40,009 nucleotides of DNA, from NCBI GenBank assembly GCA_020049335.1, contig JAIFKX010000130.1:1-40009 (forward strand), written 5' to 3'. The translations under genes were made by a program, and so were the position numbers. The stretch is from Paludibacter sp. Its GTDB lineage: Bacteria > Bacteroidota > Bacteroidia > Bacteroidales > Paludibacteraceae. Below the pieces are notes generated by a model, which saw only the letters and a program-made list of their open reading frames with translations, was not told where the DNA came from and did not search any database. Below are positions 1 to 7,722 of this stretch, in pieces. Position 1 is the first letter of the stretch; every line of letters starts with the position of its first letter.

Positions 1-2
1 CC

Positions 3-83
3 ACGCATATTGGCTTCGGTGGGCAAAACGACACTGCACTTACTCCGCGTTATTTATTGCGGTTGGGAAATGGTGAGTTGTGA
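3..83 (+). CDS. 3' end of an unidentified gene entering from the left
   Basis: The third plus frame is open from the window edge to a TGA and reads about 26 residues ending in TPRYLLRLGNGEL. The terminator starting at 164 suits a gene ending here. The other two plus frames also stay open for a stretch (to 78 and to about 110), so the frame choice is tentative. I do not recognise the family from this fragment. Confidence 0.35.
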   Translation, partial: THIGFGGQNDTALTPRYLLRLGNGEL

Positions 84-163
84 GGAAGTGGGCCAAATGA
101 AACATTAAACAGTGTTCAAAGTCCGTTTAAACGTTAATAGTTAGTTTTTGAAGTAAAGTAAAA

Positions 164-211
164 GCACCCCGCAACAAAGCAGTTAAATTTGCTTGGTTGC
201 GGGGTGCTTTT
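164..211. terminator. bidirectional Rho-independent terminator
   Basis: An 18-bp arm starting GCACCCCGCAAC pairs with TGCTTGGTTGCGGGGTGC with one mismatch. It is preceded by AAAA and followed by TTTT, so it can end transcription on both strands. It lies between the gene tail from the left and the minus-strand barrel gene ending at 313. Confidence 0.9.
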
Positions 212-312
212 AAAATCAATAATACTCTTGAAATATTCTTGAAATATAAAATTAATGCAGCAAGTCAAACATCTTGCTGCATTAATTAATAGGTTATAAA
301 TGTAGCAAAGGT

Positions 313-846
313 TTAGAATTTGTAAGCAGCTCCCAAAGTGAAGCTTCCTGTTGCTTTACCACCTTCTACAAATACACCCCAATTAGGAGTAAGTTCGTAA
401 CGTAAACCGCCGATAAAACCCCAAGTAAATAAAATTTTATTTTCTGCTGCTGTTTCATTACCAGCAACTTCGGTAGCTGCATGTTGTACCGAGAATCCAA
501 TTGCAGGCCCAGCATAAGCGTCTAATTTATCTATTATTTGATAATGTCCTAAAACGCGTACTCCGGGCGACAAAATGCTGTAACTTGTTGTAGATGTGCC
601 CCCGAACTGAGTTACTGTGCTGCTATAGCCATAATACCCAAAATATCCACCAATGCCCAAATTTAATTTATCCACATTAAACAGATTGTCTTTCACACCC
701 ACTTCGTACGAAAGTGCAATTGGAGTTCCAGATGCATTAAATCCAATGGTTGCTCCCAATAATTTTGTTCCTTTTTGAAATGTTTCTTGAGCGTTTGCAC
801 TCATAATTGCTGCTCCGAGAATAATTCCCAATACCAATCTTCTCAT
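313..846 (-). CDS. small outer-membrane beta-barrel protein
   Basis: The 177-residue product begins with a clear signal peptide (MRRLVLGIILGAAIMSANA, cleavage before QE). The rest is short alternating hydrophobic/polar strands rich in Gly, Tyr and Phe (GIGGYFGYYGY, WGFIGGLRYELTPNWGVFVEGG), and it ends in the aromatic residue F (AAYKF) typical of barrel proteins. This is the pattern of 8-stranded OmpA/OmpW-like porin-family proteins. It probably sits in the outer membrane; its ligand is unknown. It is transcribed toward the terminator at 164-211. An A/T-rich leader separates it from the T9SS-like gene upstream, so a separate promoter is likely. Confidence 0.75.
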   Translation of the reverse strand: MRRLVLGIILGAAIMSANAQETFQKGTKLLGATIGFNASGTPIALSYEVGVKDNLFNVDKLNLGIGGYFGYYGYSSTVTQFGGTSTTSYSILSPGVRVLGHYQIIDKLDAYAGPAIGFSVQHAATEVAGNETAAENKILFTWGFIGGLRYELTPNWGVFVEGGKATGSFTLGAAYKF

Positions 847-936
847 TTTTTTGTTTTTTTGTTGATTAATTTGTGCCTACCATTAACGTATTTCGGCTTT
901 GACGATGACTTTTTTTTGTCATAAAGCTTTGTGAAT

Positions 937-1194
937 TTATCTTTTTTCTAATTTTCGACGTTCAATGCCGCTGGAGGATATTATTTTTGCAATGTAAACA
1001 CCACGAGGAATGCCGTGCAGCGAAATAGATTCGTCGCATGAAATGTGTTTGGTGAGAAGTACTCTGCAATGGAAATCACTTATTACAAGCGTTACGTTAT
1101 CGTCGATGCCTGCAATTTGGAAGCTGTCAATCACCGGATACGGATGAAATACAATTTTGGGTTTTTGAACTGAAGATGTAAGTGCTTGTGTCAT
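937..1194 (-). CDS. orphan Por/T9SS-type C-terminal sorting-domain-like protein
   Basis: The 85-residue ORF resembles an isolated type IX secretion C-terminal domain. A PxPVIDSFQI strand is followed by a VTLVISDFHCRVLLTKHI strand, then LHGIPRGVYIAKI and a basic end (ERRKLEKR). In T9SS cargo this module is the last 70-90 residues of a large secreted protein after a signal peptide. Here there is no passenger and no signal peptide, and residues 1-18 look like an arbitrary N-terminus. It may be the remnant of a larger cargo gene or a free-standing protein. A minus-strand promoter-like TACTTTTG lies at 1244-1251. The domain call is by pattern, not by search. Confidence 0.6.
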   Translation of the reverse strand: MTQALTSSVQKPKIVFHPYPVIDSFQIAGIDDNVTLVISDFHCRVLLTKHISCDESISLHGIPRGVYIAKIISSSGIERRKLEKR

Positions 1195-1243
1195 TTTTTT
1201 TTGTGCTGATTTGAATCGTTTTTTTCAATCAATAATCTTGGCA

Positions 1244-1276
1244 CAAAAGTACATTTCATCTAGTGATAAAACCAAA
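1244..1276 (-). promoter_or_regulatory. candidate Bacteroidota promoter of the T9SS-like gene
   Basis: On the minus strand TTTTGG is followed after about 21 bases by TACTTTTG, close to the Bacteroidota pattern TTTG-N19-21-TAnnTTTG. It lies about 50 bases upstream of the start at 1194. Confidence 0.4.
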
Positions 1277-1318
1277 AAAACAGGGGGGACAAAAAGTAGA
1301 CAGAGGAGAAAATAATAT

Positions 1319-3370
1319 TTAAATTGCTTGCATAAAGGAAGTTAAGTTTGTCTCCCTTTCTATCTGAAGTTTTTGGCGCAAGCGTAATCGCGCTTTTTTT
1401 AAAGCTTCCTCCGACTGAAAAGTGATGTTTGCAATGTCTTTGTTACTCATGTTAAGTTTTAAAAATGCACACATTTTTCTTTCGTTGGTAGTAAGGATAG
1501 GATAGGAGCTATTTATTTTTTCGTAAAACGAACCATGTACTTTTTCAAACAGAATTTCAAACTGTTCCCAATTCGAATTGTAGGACGATCGACGGTAATC
1601 CGAAACCAGCGAGTTGATTTCTTGTTTTCCATCATTAACAGTGTGCATTTCTATTTTTTGCAAGCGTTGAATGGTAAGCGCATCGCGCTCTGCATTCTGA
1701 ATAAGTTTTAAAGTGGCAGCTGTCATCGATTTTTGATTTAGCTCCAGCTCCTTGTTTATGCGTTCGTTCGAAAGTTTTAGCTGCTCGTTTAATACTATGT
1801 ATTCTTTGTTTAGCAGCAAATATTCGGCATTTAGTTTCTCAATTTTAGCATTTTGTTCAGTTAGTAAAAGGTTTGATTGGCGTTTTTCACGCAACGAACG
1901 ATAGATATACACAGCAAACAGCGACAAAAACAATATTATTATCAGCAGCGAAATCATAATTGCCGCTTGCTCGGTATCTTTTTTCTGTTGCTTGAGCTCT
2001 AAGGTATGTTTTTCTTTTTCTAATTTGTAGTTATATTCAAGTTCGGCAATGCGTTTTGTGTTTTTATCATTGCGTACACTGTCGTTTATTTGTGAAAATA
2101 ATTTTTGATGTAAATAGGCTTTTGAGCTATCGTTGGTAGCAGCATATATTTCGGACAGTTGCTTGTGAATATCTACTTTTAAATTAAGAATTAACATTTT
2201 ATCGGCTAAATCTAATGCTTTCAGCGTATATTTTAGGGCGTCGGCATATTGTTTTTGTATAAAATAGGCATTCCCTATTTCTAACAAAACGCCAGAGGTA
2301 GCAAGTTTGTTATTGCTTATTTTTAATGCTCTTTTATAATGTAGCAACCCTAAATCTATTTTTCCCTGCCTAACATAAAGGGGGGCTAAGTTTCGCGAAC
2401 TAAATGCCATAAAGGTGCTGTCATTTAGCTCTTTTGCTATTTTAAATGCTTTTTCTTTGTATTCAATTTCTCTAGGGTCATTGGTTTTTCCATAATTGTT
2501 TCCAATGTTATTGTAACACATAAATAGCTTTTTTTTATCCTTCAATTCGAGGGCAATTTTCAGTGCCCTTTTGTGGTAATTTTCGGACTTTGAATAGTCT
2601 CGAATATTTGAATAAAGCACACCAATATCGCTCAATGCCAAAAATAGATTTAATCGGTTGTTGCTGTTTTCCACTTGTAACAAATACTTCAGATAATACT
2701 CCAACGACAGAGGATAATTTCCTTGAAAATTATATACAAGCCCCAACATTTGAATACATTTAGACGCTGATGGCTCATCACCATTTTTTTCAGCCATTTC
2801 CAAGGCTTTCTGAAAAGTTGAAATTGACTTATCGTACACACTAATACGCATGTAGTATAAGCCTAATCGGGTCATAAATTTGGCAATGTCTTTTTTATCG
2901 TTTGTCTTTTCGGCTAAACTAATGGCGTGAAGTTGAAGCCTGAGTGCTTCATTTTTATCTTTTCCTAAGTAAAGAGTTCCAAGCATTGAACTAATACTCG
3001 CTATATCGGAATTTGAATTAATACTTTCGGCAATTTTTAAGCCTTTAGTAAGGTTTTCAATCGCCAAATTCACATTATCCGTTTGACTTGCCCACCCAAA
3101 AGCAGCGTAACTTTTTGCTAAACCTTTTTTGTAATTTAATTTTTCGGCCAAATCTATCGCTAACTTCGAATACTTCATGGCTTTATTATTGTCGGCTCCA
3201 CGAAGTTCAAAAGCAATTTCAGTCAATAAATCTACCTTAGTGGAGTCATCGTCATGCTGTAATTTCAGTAGATTTTCTAAGCTGTCCACTTTTATTTTAT
3301 CTTGCGATTTTGTAACGGTGGCAAATAGGAGAAGAAACAGACAAAGGGTTAAAGGAGGTATTTTGTTCAT
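1319..3370 (-). CDS. TPR - transmembrane - LuxR-type HTH regulator (copy 1)
   Basis: The 683-residue protein has a signal peptide (MNKIPPLTLCLFLLLFATVTKSQ) and then about 400 residues of tetratricopeptide repeats (SKSENYHKRALKIA-type helices). One membrane span follows (about 468-490, IMISLLIIILFLSLFAVYIY), then a coiled coil and a C-terminal helix-turn-helix of LuxR type (about 623-670, MSNKDIANITFQSEEALKKA). This is a one-component membrane regulator layout common in Bacteroidota: periplasmic TPRs sense a signal and the cytoplasmic HTH binds DNA. Its C-terminal half is nearly identical to that of the next gene, while the TPR part has diverged. Target genes are unknown. Confidence 0.85.
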   Translation of the reverse strand: MNKIPPLTLCLFLLLFATVTKSQDKIKVDSLENLLKLQHDDDSTKVDLLTEIAFELRGADNNKAMKYSKLAIDLAEKLNYKKGLAKSYAAFGWASQTDNVNLAIENLTKGLKIAESINSNSDIASISSMLGTLYLGKDKNEALRLQLHAISLAEKTNDKKDIAKFMTRLGLYYMRISVYDKSISTFQKALEMAEKNGDEPSASKCIQMLGLVYNFQGNYPLSLEYYLKYLLQVENSNNRLNLFLALSDIGVLYSNIRDYSKSENYHKRALKIALELKDKKKLFMCYNNIGNNYGKTNDPREIEYKEKAFKIAKELNDSTFMAFSSRNLAPLYVRQGKIDLGLLHYKRALKISNNKLATSGVLLEIGNAYFIQKQYADALKYTLKALDLADKMLILNLKVDIHKQLSEIYAATNDSSKAYLHQKLFSQINDSVRNDKNTKRIAELEYNYKLEKEKHTLELKQQKKDTEQAAIMISLLIIILFLSLFAVYIYRSLREKRQSNLLLTEQNAKIEKLNAEYLLLNKEYIVLNEQLKLSNERINKELELNQKSMTAATLKLIQNAERDALTIQRLQKIEMHTVNDGKQEINSLVSDYRRSSYNSNWEQFEILFEKVHGSFYEKINSSYPILTTNERKMCAFLKLNMSNKDIANITFQSEEALKKARLRLRQKLQIERETNLTSFMQAI

Positions 3371-3415
3371 GTAATTTTTTTTTGTAGAATTAGTAACTCG
3401 CTATCAATGAATATT

Positions 3416-5242
3416 TTAAAATGCTTGCATAAAAGAAGTTAGATTCGTTTCGCGATCGAGTTGGAGTTTTTGGCGCAAGCGTAATCGCGCTTTTTTCAAA
3501 GCCTCCTCCGACTGAAAAGTGATGTTTGCAATGTCTTTGTTACTCATATTTAGTTTTAAAAATGCACACATTTTTCTTTCGTTGGTAGTAAGGATAGGGT
3601 AGGAGCTGTTAATTTTTTCGTAAAACGAACCATGTACTTTTTCGAAAAGAATTTCAAATTCTTCCCAATTGGAATTGTAAGCCGCTCGTCGGTAATCCGA
3701 AACTAGCGAGCTGATTTCTTGTTTTCCATCATTAACAGTGTGCATTTCTATTCTCTGCAAGCGTTGGATGGTAAGCGCATCGCGCTCGGCATTCTGAATA
3801 AGTTTTAGAGTGGCAGCTGTCATCGATTTCTGATTTAGTTCCAACTCCTTGTTTATGCGGTCGTTCGAAATTTTTAGTTGCTCGTTTAGCACTAAGTATT
3901 CTTTGTTCAAAGTCAAATATTCGCCATTTAGTTTTTCAATCTTGGTGTTCTGTTCGGTTAATAAAAGATTTGTTTGGCGTTTTACACGCAACGAACGATA
4001 AATATATACGGCAAACAGCGACAAGAAAAATATTATTATCACCAGCGAAATCATTATTGCCGATTGGATGGTATCTTTTTTTTGTTGCTTGAGCTCTAAG
4101 GCATGTTTTTCTTTTTCAAGTTTGTAGTTATATTCAAGTTCTGCAATTCGTTTCGTGTTTTTAGTATTGTAAACGCTATCGTTTATTTGGGTAAATAATT
4201 TATGATGAAAATAAGCTTTTGAGCTATCGTTGGTAAGTGCGTATATCTCAGACAGTTGTTTGTGAATGTCGTTTTTCGAATCCATCAAATTCTGTTCGTT
4301 GGCGTAGTCAAGCGCTTTCAGTGTGTTTTTTAAGGCATCTCCATATTGCTTTTGTTTTAAAAATACGGTTCCTCTTTTGTTATAAATTTCGCAAACGGGA
4401 CGCATCCATTTTGTTTCTTCGCTCATTTTCAAAGCTTTATTGTAACTTTCAAGTGCCTTATTCAGTTTGCCTTGAAAAACATATACATCGCCCAAAAAAA
4501 TCAGAGTACTTATGGTTATCTGTTTATCGCCTAATTCTTCACTAATTTTCAACGCTTTGTAAAAATAATCCAACGAACGCAAATCATTCATTTTTTTGTA
4601 AACCGTACCGATATTAGCATAGCTACCAGCTATTCTGCGTTTATTGTTCAATTCTTGAGCCATTTTCAAAGCTCTCCCATAATAATCCAACGCTTTTGGA
4701 TAATCATTTGTCATTAAATAGATATTCCCAATACTATTTATTCCATTCTGAATGCTTTCTTTTTGATTGATATTCTCATTTAATTTCAGAAATTTGAGAA
4801 AGTAATCGAGAGCCAATGCATAATTACCTTGATAAGCATATATTGTACCAATGCCATTCAAGCAGCTCGATTTCAAAGAGTTATCTTTAAGTTCTTCCGC
4901 GTTTTTCAAAGCATCCTTGTAGGTATCAATGGCAATTTCGTAGTGACCCAGTTCTCTTTCCACCAGCGACATATTTACCATTGCTCTTGTTTTCAATTTT
5001 AAATGTTTGAGCTGATTGCCAAGTTTGAGTGCATCTACGGCATACTTTTGTGCGGTGTTAATATCTTTGAGATATGTTTCCGAAACAATTTTATTAAGCA
5101 GTTTCAATTTAATTGTATCCTCGGCAGTATGATTTCTCAAAAGGTTTTCGAGACTGTCGAGTTTTTGTGCATACTGTGCGAACAGAGCATTTGTAGTACT
5201 GATTGTGAAAAATAACAAGCAGTTTTTCAGATACTTATTCAT
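3416..5242 (-). CDS. TPR - transmembrane - LuxR-type HTH regulator (copy 2)
   Basis: The 608-residue paralogue of the downstream gene has the same layout: a signal peptide (first about 22 residues), TPRs to about 375, a membrane span at about 393-415, a coiled coil, and the same HTH (TTNERKMCAFLKLNMSNKDI) at about 548-595. It is 75 residues shorter, which fits loss or gain of about two TPRs. Only 45 bases separate the two genes and no terminator is visible, so they may be co-transcribed. Almost all differences are in the sensor half; the last 190 residues differ at only a small fraction of positions, suggesting recent duplication or gene conversion. Confidence 0.85.
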   Translation of the reverse strand: MNKYLKNCLLFFTISTTNALFAQYAQKLDSLENLLRNHTAEDTIKLKLLNKIVSETYLKDINTAQKYAVDALKLGNQLKHLKLKTRAMVNMSLVERELGHYEIAIDTYKDALKNAEELKDNSLKSSCLNGIGTIYAYQGNYALALDYFLKFLKLNENINQKESIQNGINSIGNIYLMTNDYPKALDYYGRALKMAQELNNKRRIAGSYANIGTVYKKMNDLRSLDYFYKALKISEELGDKQITISTLIFLGDVYVFQGKLNKALESYNKALKMSEETKWMRPVCEIYNKRGTVFLKQKQYGDALKNTLKALDYANEQNLMDSKNDIHKQLSEIYALTNDSSKAYFHHKLFTQINDSVYNTKNTKRIAELEYNYKLEKEKHALELKQQKKDTIQSAIMISLVIIIFFLSLFAVYIYRSLRVKRQTNLLLTEQNTKIEKLNGEYLTLNKEYLVLNEQLKISNDRINKELELNQKSMTAATLKLIQNAERDALTIQRLQRIEMHTVNDGKQEISSLVSDYRRAAYNSNWEEFEILFEKVHGSFYEKINSSYPILTTNERKMCAFLKLNMSNKDIANITFQSEEALKKARLRLRQKLQLDRETNLTSFMQAF

Positions 5243-5449
5243 AAAAGTAGGGCGGAATTTATTATTTCAGCAGTTTTAACAATCGTAAATATCATTCTTT
5301 TTTTGAAGGCACAAAATTACACAAAAAAATCATATTTCCTTTCATTTTACGAATCTAAAGTTTCGAATTTTGAGCCAAGAAAACATATTTCTTTTTTATT
5401 CTACTTTGACACATTATATTTTTAATAGAAAAATAAATGCGAATAAGCA

Positions 5450-5495
5450 ACCCAACCACCGCAGATTTGTGTGTTTGCGGTGATGGGGTTTTAAT
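5450..5495. terminator. terminator-like hairpin in a divergent spacer
   Basis: AACCCAACCACCGCA pairs with TGCGGTGATGGGGTT (13 of 15 positions) around a short loop and is followed by TTTTAA. The spacer 5243-5759 has divergent genes on both sides, so no annotated gene needs a terminator here. It may end a small RNA or be a relic. Apart from this hairpin and the nifB control sites I see no gene in the spacer. Confidence 0.45.
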
Positions 5496-5623
5496 TTCCT
5501 ACTTTTCTGGTTTTTATTACTGCATTTCCTACCTAAATGTAAGTTTTTAATGCGCTTATATTCTGACTATTAGTACTTGTTTGATGTGCTCAAATCATTT
5601 TTAAAAAACTATTTGTTTGATAC

Positions 5624-5639
5624 TGTTATATTTACAACA
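5624..5639 (+). promoter_or_regulatory. candidate NifA upstream activator sequence
   Basis: The site matches TGT-N10-ACA exactly (TGT TATATTTACA ACA), the classical NifA-binding half-palindrome. It lies 135 bases before the nifB start and about 50 bases before a -24-like element. A NifA-like activator is encoded at 11714-13264. The motif is short and AT-rich DNA can produce it by chance. Confidence 0.4.
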
Positions 5640-5673
5640 AATGAGAGCTGAAAATATGTTGTAAAACATGTAA

Positions 5674-5690
5674 TGGCACGATAAATGAAT
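5674..5690 (+). promoter_or_regulatory. nifB: candidate sigma-54 promoter of nifB
   Basis: TGGCACG is a perfect -24 element. At the required spacing the -12 position reads ATGAA instead of TTGCA, keeping the G but not the following C, so the match is strong at -24 and weak at -12. It is the only TGGCAC I noticed in a spacer of this island. Confidence 0.4.
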
Positions 5691-5700
5691 AATGAATGGC

Positions 5701-5744
5701 AACCCCTAACCCCTAAAGGGGAAATAAATTAGTATTGATAATCA
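5701..5744 (+). repeat. dispersed repeat, 'tail' copy before nifB
   Basis: It reads ACCCCTAACCCCTAAAGGGG followed by the conserved AT-rich extension AATTAGTATTGATAAT. It pairs with the facing copy at 5804-5825 to make a module that encloses the nifB start codon. Confidence 0.85.
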
Positions 5745-5759
5745 AAAAAGCATATAAAT

Positions 5760-7073
5760 ATGGAAAGTACACGAGAAAATATTTCAGATAAAAGTAATTT
5801 CAACTCCCCCTTAGGGGTTGGGGGTCAGTCTGCCCATCCTTGCTTCGATAAAGAAGCCAAACACACCAATGCCCGCGTGCATTTACCTGTAGCTCCAAAG
5901 TGTAATATCCAATGTGGTTACTGCAACCGCAAGTACGACTGCGTGAACGAAAGTCGCCCGGGTGTTACTTCCTCAATTCTGAAACCTTATCAAGCGGTAG
6001 AATACCTGAAAGATTTAGATAAACGCATAGATAATTTAGTAGTAATAGGCATTGCAGGCCCCGGTGATCCGTTTGCCAATGCAGAGGAAACCCTCGAAAC
6101 CATGCGCCGTGCTAAAGCTGAATTTCCCGAAAAGATTTTCTGTCTTTCCACCAATGGCTTGGATTTAGAACCTCATATCGACGAAATTGCCGAATTGGGT
6201 GTAACACACGTTACCATTACCATTAATGCTGTTGATCCTGCCATTACTGCTAAAGTATATAAATGGGTGCGTTACAACAAAAAAGTATATCGCGGCATCG
6301 AAGGTGCTACTATATTATTAGAGCGTCAGTTGGCTTGTATTCCAAAACTGAAAGCGGCTGGCATTACCGTAAAAATAAATTCGATAGTTATTCCAGGCAT
6401 CAACGAAGAACATATTCCCGAAGTGGCCAAAAAATGTGCTGAACTTGGTGCTGATGTTATCAACTGTATTCCATTGTTACCAACAGCCGACACCGATTTT
6501 GCCGAATTGGTTGAACCAGATGCAAAAATGGTTTTTAGAGTACGCACATTAGCTTCGGAATTTTTACCTATAATGAGTCATTGTGCACGATGTAGAGCAG
6601 ATGCAGCGGGATTGCTAGGCAAAGATTTAAGCGAAACACACGTGTTGCTCAAAGAATATTCTACCCGCGAAGAAATTGACACCGACCGACCTTATGTAGC
6701 CGTGGCTACCAACGAAGGAATGTTGGTAAATCAACATTTAGGTGAAGCAAGCTCGTTGTATATTTTCCGCCAAACTCCCAATGGATTTAAGTTTGTGGAA
6801 ATGCGCGAAACACCTCCAACAGGTGGTGGCGACCGTCGGTGGTTGGATATGGCGCGCCTTTTGGTCGATTGTCGGGCTATTTTGGTGAGTGGCGCAGGAG
6901 AAAATCCGAAAACAATGCTTAATTCTTGCAAAGTACATGTGGTGGAAATGACCGGATTGATTGACGAAGGTCTCGAAGGCGTTTACAACAACAAGGTGAT
7001 TCGCTCTATAGCCAAACCCGATGCTTTTAAATGCGGTAGCGCCTGTAAAGGCGATGCGCAGGGATGCGGATAA
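5760..7073 (+). CDS. nifB: NifB, FeMo-cofactor biosynthesis radical SAM protein with NifX-like C-terminal domain
   Basis: NifB builds the 8Fe-9S-C precursor (NifB-co) of the nitrogenase cofactor. The 437-residue protein has the radical SAM signature CNIQCGYC (C48, C52, C55) after HPC (C28), then VNESRPGVTS and a CARCRADAAGLLGKD block that in the family helps hold extra clusters. From about residue 310 a NifX-like domain follows (VATNEGMLVNQHLGEA, ending in a Cys-rich tail), the usual long NifB form. The first 25 residues include SNFNSPLGVGG, encoded by a dispersed repeat. No ATG, GTG or TTG lies in frame between the repeat and HPC, so translation must pass through it. Candidate NifA and sigma-54 sites lie upstream. 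Confidence 0.95.
   Translation: MESTRENISDKSNFNSPLGVGGQSAHPCFDKEAKHTNARVHLPVAPKCNIQCGYCNRKYDCVNESRPGVTSSILKPYQAVEYLKDLDKRIDNLVVIGIAGPGDPFANAEETLETMRRAKAEFPEKIFCLSTNGLDLEPHIDEIAELGVTHVTITINAVDPAITAKVYKWVRYNKKVYRGIEGATILLERQLACIPKLKAAGITVKINSIVIPGINEEHIPEVAKKCAELGADVINCIPLLPTADTDFAELVEPDAKMVFRVRTLASEFLPIMSHCARCRADAAGLLGKDLSETHVLLKEYSTREEIDTDRPYVAVATNEGMLVNQHLGEASSLYIFRQTPNGFKFVEMRETPPTGGGDRRWLDMARLLVDCRAILVSGAGENPKTMLNSCKVHVVEMTGLIDEGLEGVYNNKVIRSIAKPDAFKCGSACKGDAQGCG
5804..5825 (+). repeat. dispersed repeat, 'head' copy inside nifB
   Basis: CTCCCCCTTAGGGGTTGGGGG lies in frame near the nifB start and encodes SPLGVGG. It faces the copy at 5701. Confidence 0.85.
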
Positions 7074-7183
7074 GACCCCTAACCCCTAAAGGGGAATAAG
7101 AAAAACCCCAAGTTTTTTATAAAATTAGAAATTAATATATTGTCAAACAAAAAACTCTTATTCCCCTTTAGGGTTTAGGGGTT
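7074..7183. repeat. inverted repeat module between nifB and the ferredoxin gene
   Basis: A tail copy (7079-7097) and a facing head copy (7161-7182) frame an AT-rich spacer. The arms run about 26 bp (CCCCTAAAGGGGAATAAGA against TCTTATTCCCCTTTAGGG) with few mismatches, so the transcript can form a long hairpin right after the nifB stop. It may act as an attenuator or an mRNA 3' stabiliser between the two genes. Confidence 0.8.
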
Positions 7184-7199
7184 ATTTATTAAATCACCG

Positions 7200-7230
7200 C
7201 CCCAAAACCCCCTTTAGGGGGCAGGGGGTC
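7200..7230 (+). repeat. dispersed repeat variant before the ferredoxin gene
   Basis: ACCCCCTTTAGGGGGCAGGGGG is a one-base-longer version of the head copy and sits just before the ferredoxin start at 7240. It is not translated. Confidence 0.75.
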
Positions 7231-7239
7231 ATTAAAAAG

Positions 7240-7548
7240 ATGAAAAAACCTCAGCACATGATTTTGGTATGTAACTCGTACCGCGTGGCCGGTGATGCTC
7301 AAGGAGCATGCAACAAAAAAGGAGCAACAGCTATGCTTCAATACATAGCCGAAGAAGCGTCCGATCGTGGATTGGATGTAGTAGTAACAACAACTGCTTG
7401 TCTGAACGTTTGTTCGCAAGGGCCTGTAATGGTTGTACAACCCAGCAACTACTGGTATGGTGGCGTAACGGGCGAAGATGTAATCGACGAAATTCTCGAC
7501 GCGCTCGAAGAAGGCGAATGCTGCGAGAAGTATTCGATAGCAGACTGA
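7240..7548 (+). CDS. thioredoxin-like [2Fe-2S] ferredoxin of a nif cluster
   Basis: The 102-residue protein has the fold signature of the Clostridium pasteurianum 2Fe-2S ferredoxin / Azotobacter Shethna protein I family. Cys11 and Cys24 lie in the N-terminal half, and Cys54 and Cys58 lie in TACLNVCSQGPVMVV, followed by a tyrosine-rich strand (NYWYGGV) and an acidic helix (GEDVIDEILDAL). It binds one 2Fe-2S cluster and likely carries electrons for nitrogen fixation or cofactor assembly; its place between nifB and nifV supports this. It begins with ATG ten bases after a repeat copy. Confidence 0.9.
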   Translation: MKKPQHMILVCNSYRVAGDAQGACNKKGATAMLQYIAEEASDRGLDVVVTTTACLNVCSQGPVMVVQPSNYWYGGVTGEDVIDEILDALEEGECCEKYSIAD

Positions 7549-7592
7549 CCCCCAACCCCTCCCGTCTTCGTCGGGATAAATTGCGGGGAGTA
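7549..7592 (+). repeat. dispersed repeat, swapped-core form (B)
   Basis: Outer ends match the main repeat (CCCCAACCCCT ... GGGG), but the AAA core is replaced by CCCGTCTTCGTCGGG plus ATAAATTGC, a hairpin of its own. It starts at the ferredoxin stop codon. Confidence 0.85.
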
Positions 7593-7602
7593 AGAAAAGA
7601 AC

Positions 7603-7722
7603 GCTAACCCCTAAAGGGGAATTGAGATTAGTGTTAATAATTTTTGAAAATTAGATTTATGAATGCAAACAATAATATTAGAGATGAAAGTAACTTCAAT
7701 TCCCCTTTAGGGGTTAGGGGTC
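7603..7722 (+). repeat. inverted repeat module carrying the nifV start
   Basis: A tail copy (7604-7620, CTAACCCCTAAAGGGG plus a GATTAGTGTTAATAATT extension) faces a head copy (7700-7722, TCCCCTTTAGGGGTTAGGGG). The nifV ATG at 7659 lies in the spacer. The head copy is translated as SPLGVRG. Confidence 0.85.

Noticed and set aside
7189-7607. ORFs overlapping the ferredoxin gene on both strands
   Set aside because: They are shadows of a gene with clear Cys motifs and consist partly of repeat translations.
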